In this document: in pieces, positions 5,225 to 8,431 of the stretch
Layout of the letters: each line of letters opens with the position of its first letter
Numbering within the stretch: the first letter of the stretch is position 1
Source of the DNA: DATEOR01 sp035296905
Lineage (GTDB): Bacteria; Actinomycetota; Thermoleophilia; Gaiellales; Gaiellaceae
DNA: 8,431 nucleotides
Direction of reading: 5' to 3'
Assembly: GCA_035296905.1 (NCBI GenBank)
Contig: DATHAA010000028.1
Location: forward strand, 1 to 8,431
Position numbers and translations under genes: made by a program
Notes under the pieces: model-generated
What the model saw: the letters and a program-made list of their open reading frames with translations, nothing else
What the model was told of the DNA's origin: nothing
Databases searched by the model: none

Positions 5225-6619
5225 TCAGACGATCGGAACTTCGTCCGCGAAAAGCGCGGACTGCTCCTTTGCGGCCGGGACGACCGGCTTCCACGCCGGC
5301 AAGAGCACCGAGGTAACCGTAGGGCCACCTGGGCTGCTCTGAACGTCGAAACGGCCGCCGAGAAGACGCGCGCGTTCGCTCATGCCCAGCAAGCCGAAGC
5401 GCCCTCGCCGTGCCGCGCGGACGAGTGTCCGCGAGACGTCGAAGCCGCGCCCGTCGTCGGTGATCTCGAGCATGGTGTGAGCGTCCGTCGCCTCGATATG
5501 GATGGTGATCGACTGAGCCCCACTGTGGTCCCGGGCATTCGAGAGCGACTCCTGCACGATGCGCACGAGTGCGATCCGCTGGGAATCGGTCAAGGAGTCG
5601 AAAGACCCTCGGAAGCTCAGATCGACGGCGATATCGCTCTGGAGGCGGAAGGCGTTCACCTCGCAAGCGACGGCTTCGTCGAGGGGGCAACGGGCGACCG
5701 CCGGCGACTCGAGCGAGTGGACAATGTCGCGGATCCCGCGGTCGAGCGCGGCAATGCGCGACTGCAGGTCTTCCAGGAAGCCCGACAGGATCTCCTCGGG
5801 AACTGCTCCAGGATGTGCCTCGACGCGGCCCCTGAGCATGCGGACATCGCCTGCAAGCGCCGCCACGTCCTGGATGGGGCCGTCATGGAGATCGAACCCG
5901 ATCCGCGTCAAGAGCCTCTCACCGCTGGACACAAGCGCGCGCTCCCGCGAGGCGTTCCGCGACAGAAGGGCCTCGCGCTCCAGAATCGGCGTGAGTGCGA
6001 GGGCCGTCTCGGTCGCAGCGGCGAGAGCAGCTTCTTCGTCCGCCTCGGACGCTCCAAAGACGAGCACTGCTTGTACGTGCTGCCAACGCTCGACGGGGAC
6101 TGCGCGCACGAGCCCGACCGTGGGCGGGCGACCCCGGAGCACGTCCCGAGCGGCAATTCGCGACCGCCGGCTCGGACCGGTCTTGCTGGTGAACGAGACG
6201 CACGCAGGACCATTTTCGGCTCCCTGCGACCAGAGGGACACGTCCTCGACCGGCGCGAGTACGGCGAGCATCCGCACCTGCATCTCCAGCGCGAGCGGGG
6301 GAGACAGTGCCAAGAGGAAAGGATTCCGGGTCGCGTGCGAGTGCACCTGGAGCGCAAGGGCGTGGAGTTCCGACCCGGAGACCCGGGCGACCTCCGCGAG
6401 GAGCTGGCCTACGCTCCCGACAGCCCAGCCGTGATCGAGTGAGCGCTCGACGAGGGCATCGGCGAGCGCCGAGACCAGTGCGACGTCGTCTCGCGGGGTC
6501 TTGTCGACGAGATGAACGATGCGCCGCGTTTCCTGCGCGGAGAGTCTAAGGCGCGCCGCGGACTGGCGGATTTCGCCATCCGTTTTGCGCGCGTGCCGGC
6601 GCTTGTCCACAGTCGCCAT
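5225..6619 (-). CDS. Soluble sensor histidine kinase, NarL/DesK (HisKA_3) class
   Basis: A 464-residue protein without a membrane segment, so a cytoplasmic sensor. Residues 1-90 are helical and charged. About 90-215 resembles a GAF-like sensory fold (beta-rich, ending AVLVFGASEADEEAALA) but with no clear ligand motif. The dimerisation and phosphotransfer helix is LTRIGFDLHDGPIQDVAALAG (His245 followed by Asp-Gly-Pro, the HisKA_3 signature). The ATP-binding domain has the N-box RIVQESLSNARDH (Asn361), the G1 box DDGRGFD (388-394) and FGLLGMSERARLLGG (408-422). A 22-residue tail ends the protein. The ATG at 6619 follows GGGAGGG by three bases. It is the first gene of the block. Its partner response regulator, usually a NarL/LuxR-type protein next door, is absent, so the partner is outside the window or encoded elsewhere. 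The signal is unknown. Confidence 0.92.
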   Translation of the reverse strand: MATVDKRRHARKTDGEIRQSAARLRLSAQETRRIVHLVDKTPRDDVALVSALADALVERSLDHGWAVGSVGQLLAEVARVSGSELHALALQVHSHATRNPFLLALSPPLALEMQVRMLAVLAPVEDVSLWSQGAENGPACVSFTSKTGPSRRSRIAARDVLRGRPPTVGLVRAVPVERWQHVQAVLVFGASEADEEAALAAATETALALTPILEREALLSRNASRERALVSSGERLLTRIGFDLHDGPIQDVAALAGDVRMLRGRVEAHPGAVPEEILSGFLEDLQSRIAALDRGIRDIVHSLESPAVARCPLDEAVACEVNAFRLQSDIAVDLSFRGSFDSLTDSQRIALVRIVQESLSNARDHSGAQSITIHIEATDAHTMLEITDDGRGFDVSRTLVRAARRGRFGLLGMSERARLLGGRFDVQSSPGGPTVTSVLLPAWKPVVPAAKEQSALFADEVPIV

Positions 6620-6664
6620 ATCCCTCCCGACCTTCTCCGCAGTCCCAAAAATTTACTTGCGAGA

Positions 6665-6693
6665 ATTCTCCTGCCAAACCTCGATTTGTTCAA
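6665..6693 (-). promoter_or_regulatory. Probable promoter of the histidine kinase operon
   Basis: On the minus strand, TTGAAC (6693-6688) and GAGAAT (6670-6665) are separated by 17 bases, each agreeing with the sigma-70-type -35 and -10 consensus at four of six positions. The -10 box lies in the palindrome GAGAATTCTC and the -35 box overlaps the first 18-nt direct repeat. This leaves an approximately 40-base leader ahead of the ATG. Confidence 0.45.
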
Positions 6694-6730
6694 TAGGCCG
6701 TGCGGGCTTTTCTCAATGGGCCGTGCGGCC
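6690..6730 (+). promoter_or_regulatory. Paired 18-nt direct repeats, candidate operator
   Basis: TCAATAGGCCGTGCGGGC (6690-6707) and TCAATGGGCCGTGCGGCC (6713-6730) agree at 16 of 18 positions, and their starts are 23 bases apart, about two helical turns, which would place two bound proteins on one face of the DNA. The outer edges also form an inverted pair, ATAGGCC at 6693 and GGCCTAT at 6727. The first copy overlaps the kinase -35 box and the second abuts a TATAGA on the plus strand. The binding protein is unknown. Confidence 0.6.
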
Positions 6731-6736
6731 TATAGA
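6708..6736 (+). promoter_or_regulatory. Weak promoter-like sequence facing the surface-protein gene
   Basis: TATAGA (6731-6736) resembles a -10 box (five of six). The best -35 at 17 bases is TTTTCT (6708-6713), which is poor, and it lies between and within the two direct repeats. Transcription from here would leave a leader of roughly 235 bases before the GTG start. Confidence 0.25.
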
Positions 6737-6887
6737 CGAGCGGCCGGAAATCGATCATCGTCAGTTTTCGCGCGCGGAGCGCTGCGGCACAGTGACCTTC
6801 GCGCGCAGGGAGAAAGGGAGAGAGAAGAGGGATTTTCGCTTGCTGCGCCCGGTCCAGGGTCGCCTCAACTCGCGGCGACCGAGACCT

Positions 6888-6900
6888 TGACCATCGGTCA
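6888..6900. promoter_or_regulatory. Short perfect dyad TGACC-ATC-GGTCA
   Basis: Five-base arms with a three-base centre form a 13-base inverted repeat, 79 bases ahead of the surface-protein start. It could be an operator half-site pair, and TTGACC within it is also -35-like, but no -10 box lies at a suitable distance. Symmetry of this size can arise by chance. Confidence 0.25.
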
Positions 6901-6948
6901 GTCCCCTGAGCGGGCGCACGTCTTATTTTCAAGAGTGGCGTAACAAAG

Positions 6949-6972
6949 CCGCCGACGGGCGGAAAGGGGAGG
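6949..6972 (+). promoter_or_regulatory. Hairpin next to the ribosome binding site of the surface-protein gene
   Basis: CCGCC-GACG-GGCGG (6949-6962) is a perfect five-pair stem ending three bases before the strong Shine-Dalgarno sequence GGGGAGG (6966-6972), which is six bases from the GTG at 6979. The ribosome site decides this GTG as the start. The stem could affect access to it or protect the 5' side of the message. Confidence 0.4.
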
Positions 6973-6978
6973 AGCACA

Positions 6979-8431
6979 GTGACAGCTGCGGCGAAGGCAA
7001 AGACTGGCGGACACTGGCGGAGGATTTTCGCCTTGACGGTTTTTGGGGCGCTGATGCTCGCGGCCCTTGCCCTTGCGAATAGCGGGCGGGCGGCGATCGA
7101 GACACCGCCGCCGCCTTCGGTGTGGTCCGACAAGGCCGACTACGCGCCGGGCGAGCAAGTCAATCTTTCGGGCGCGAACTGGGCTCCTGGCGAGTCCGTG
7201 CACATCCGCGTAAACGACGACGCGGGCGAGACCTGGCGTCGAGACGTCGACGTCACCGCGGACGAGAGCGGCGCGATCTCCGATCAGTTCAACCTCCCTG
7301 ACTGGTTCGTGGCGCAGTACTCCGTGACTGCCACAGGCGCCTCCTCCGGGACGGTGACGTGGACCTTCACGGACGGGAACGCAGCATTCGTTTCGGGCAC
7401 GGTGACCGACAGCGTCTCCCTCAGCGCGATTTCCGGCGCCACCGTGACCTGCACGTCGGGCTGCAACAACAGTCCCGCGGCGTCGACAAGCACGAATGCT
7501 TCCGGGAGCTACGTCTTCGACAATACGACGACAAAGTTGAGCTTCGCTGGGAATGGTCCGACGAACCTGACCTTGACCGTGTCGAAGACCGGTTACACGT
7601 CCGGCACGATCACGCTCTCGAACGTCAGGAACGGCGACACGCTCACTGGAAAGAACGTCGCGCTCACCCCGAGTGACGCGACGCCGCCGAGCGTCCTTTC
7701 GATCAACCGGGTCGCGGCAAGCCCCACGAACACGTCCAGCAACGTCAGTTGGGCCGTCACCTTCAGCGAGAGCGTGACCGGCGTTGACTCAACAGATTTC
7801 ACCCTCGCAAACACCGGTCTGGGCGGCACGCCTGCCATTTCCACCGTTTCAGGTTCGGGCGCTTCCTACACGGTCACCGCGTCGAGCGGTACAGGAAGCG
7901 GCACGCTAGGCCTCAATTTGAACGACAACGATTCGATTCAGGACGGGGCCGCTAACAAGCTCGGTGGGAATGGCACCGGGACAGCGGGTGGCGGTGGCGC
8001 GGGCAACGGCAGCTTCGCCGGCCAGGCCTACACGATCGATCGCTCCGCACCGACCGTAACGGCATCAGCGGTGAAAGGCGATTCGCCCAGCTTCAGCGGC
8101 GCCACCGCCTACACGGCCGGTGACTGGACGAACAAAGACGTTCGCGTGACGTTCACGTGCGCCGATACGGGCGGTAGCAGCCTTACAGCTGGCTCGGGCA
8201 ACCAGACGCAGGACTTCACCGCTGAGACGGGCGGGGCAACAGCGACGTTCAGCGGTACCTGTGCGGATAACGCGGGGAACACCGCTTCTGGCGGGACGTT
8301 CGGCCTGATCAAGATCGACAAGACGGCCCCCTCGGTCGCGCAGGAGAGCTCGAGCCCGGCCGCCAACGGGGCCGGCTGGAACAACAGCAACATCACCGTC
8401 GTCTTCAAGGCGAGCGACGCGCTCTCCGGCC
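6979..8431 (+). CDS. Large exported multi-domain Ig-like repeat protein, 3' end cut by window edge
   Basis: The frame from GTG at 6979 is open for 484 codons to the right edge. Residues 1-39 form a long Sec signal: basic HWRR, hydrophobic IFALTVFGALMLAALALA, then an ANSGRAA cleavage region. A proline spacer follows. About 48-132 is a beta-sandwich module with YAPGEQVNLSGANWAPGESV and DWFVAQYSVTATG. About 138-230 resembles a carboxypeptidase-regulatory-like fold (SGTVTD...GATVTC, ASGSYVF, VSKTGYTSGTITL). About 234-358 is an Ig-like module (SVTGVDSTDFTL, NDNDSIQDGAANKLGG, a Gly-rich bridge, then AYTIDRSAPTV). About 359-451 is a further module with a probable Cys394-Cys428 disulfide, ending IKIDKTAPSV, and another begins at 452. 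Such stacks act as cell-surface stalks or adhesins. No anchor or enzymatic domain is in view, and the ligand is unknown. Confidence 0.9.
   Translation, partial: MTAAAKAKTGGHWRRIFALTVFGALMLAALALANSGRAAIETPPPPSVWSDKADYAPGEQVNLSGANWAPGESVHIRVNDDAGETWRRDVDVTADESGAISDQFNLPDWFVAQYSVTATGASSGTVTWTFTDGNAAFVSGTVTDSVSLSAISGATVTCTSGCNNSPAASTSTNASGSYVFDNTTTKLSFAGNGPTNLTLTVSKTGYTSGTITLSNVRNGDTLTGKNVALTPSDATPPSVLSINRVAASPTNTSSNVSWAVTFSESVTGVDSTDFTLANTGLGGTPAISTVSGSGASYTVTASSGTGSGTLGLNLNDNDSIQDGAANKLGGNGTGTAGGGGAGNGSFAGQAYTIDRSAPTVTASAVKGDSPSFSGATAYTAGDWTNKDVRVTFTCADTGGSSLTAGSGNQTQDFTAETGGATATFSGTCADNAGNTASGGTFGLIKIDKTAPSVAQESSSPAANGAGWNNSNITVVFKASDALSG

Larger units (their letters stand above)
6620..6978. 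other. Divergent regulatory region between the kinase operon and the surface-protein gene
   Basis: These 359 bases separate two genes transcribed away from each other. The kinase-proximal third is AT-richer and holds the perfect palindrome GAGAATTCTC (6661-6670), a promoter-like pair facing the kinase, and two direct repeats. The middle has GC-rich alternating runs (TTCGCGCGC near 6768 and again near 6809) and a purine-rich tract (about 6815-6835). The distal part has a dyad at 6888-6900 and a hairpin just before the ribosome site of the surface-protein gene. No small gene with a credible start was seen. Confidence 0.6.

Noticed and set aside
5477..6442. A 321-codon plus-strand open frame opposite the kinase
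   Set aside because: It mirrors the GC-rich codon positions of the kinase and shows no protein-like motifs.
6905..6975. A c-di-GMP-I riboswitch ahead of the surface-protein gene, prompted by GTGGCGTAACAAAGCC
   Set aside because: Only a short stretch resembles the GACGCAAAGCC element; the receptor helix and closing stem are missing before the ribosome site.
1..8431. A CRISPR array or insertion sequence
   Set aside because: No regularly spaced repeat-spacer series and no transposase-like frame or terminal inverted repeats were seen.

Overview
The window is high-GC DNA with GC-rich third codon positions. Its gene content suggests a deep-branching, high-GC actinobacterium, perhaps of the Thermoleophilia type. 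The support is an F420-type PPOX flavin/deazaflavin oxidoreductase, a soluble NarL/DesK-class histidine kinase, and a long secreted protein opening with a YAPGEQV...GANW module. The phylum call is inference; no rRNA or other taxonomic marker is present.

Layout. Positions 2-1696 (+) hold the C-terminal part of an S9 prolyl-oligopeptidase-family peptidase, cut by the left edge, with a complete catalytic Ser/Asp/His set. It converges on a GNAT acetyltransferase (1791-2312, -) of visibly lower GC. A small exported two-cysteine protein of unknown function follows (2492-2752, +). Three copies of one approximately 30-50 nt repeat, all in the same orientation, punctuate this part at 1701, 2338 and 2796, so the GNAT gene and the small gene each sit between two copies. 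Positions 2753-3327 hold no convincing gene but several hairpins, the last a long stem with a tRNA T-arm-like tip directly behind the next operon.

Positions 3328-6619 (-) are one co-directional block transcribed right to left: soluble histidine kinase, PPOX-family oxidoreductase, class I SAM-dependent methyltransferase, then a ZIP-family metal transporter. The gaps or overlaps are 39 nt, a 31-nt overlap and a 1-nt TGATG overlap, so it is probably one operon. No response regulator gene is visible. The transporter has Asp-Gly where the family normally has His-Asn in the TM4 metal site.

Positions 6620-6978 are a 359-nt divergent regulatory region with an 18-nt direct repeat placed twice, 23 nt apart, over the probable kinase promoter, plus further dyads. 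From 6979 to the right edge runs a long exported protein of stacked beta-sandwich (Ig-like) modules, open at 484 codons. It shares its upstream region with the kinase, so co-regulation is a reasonable guess but is not shown.

I found no CRISPR array, complete tRNA or rRNA gene, transposase or integrase. The least explained parts are the triple repeat, the structured gene-free stretch at 2753-3327, and the direct-repeat operator region at 6690-6730.
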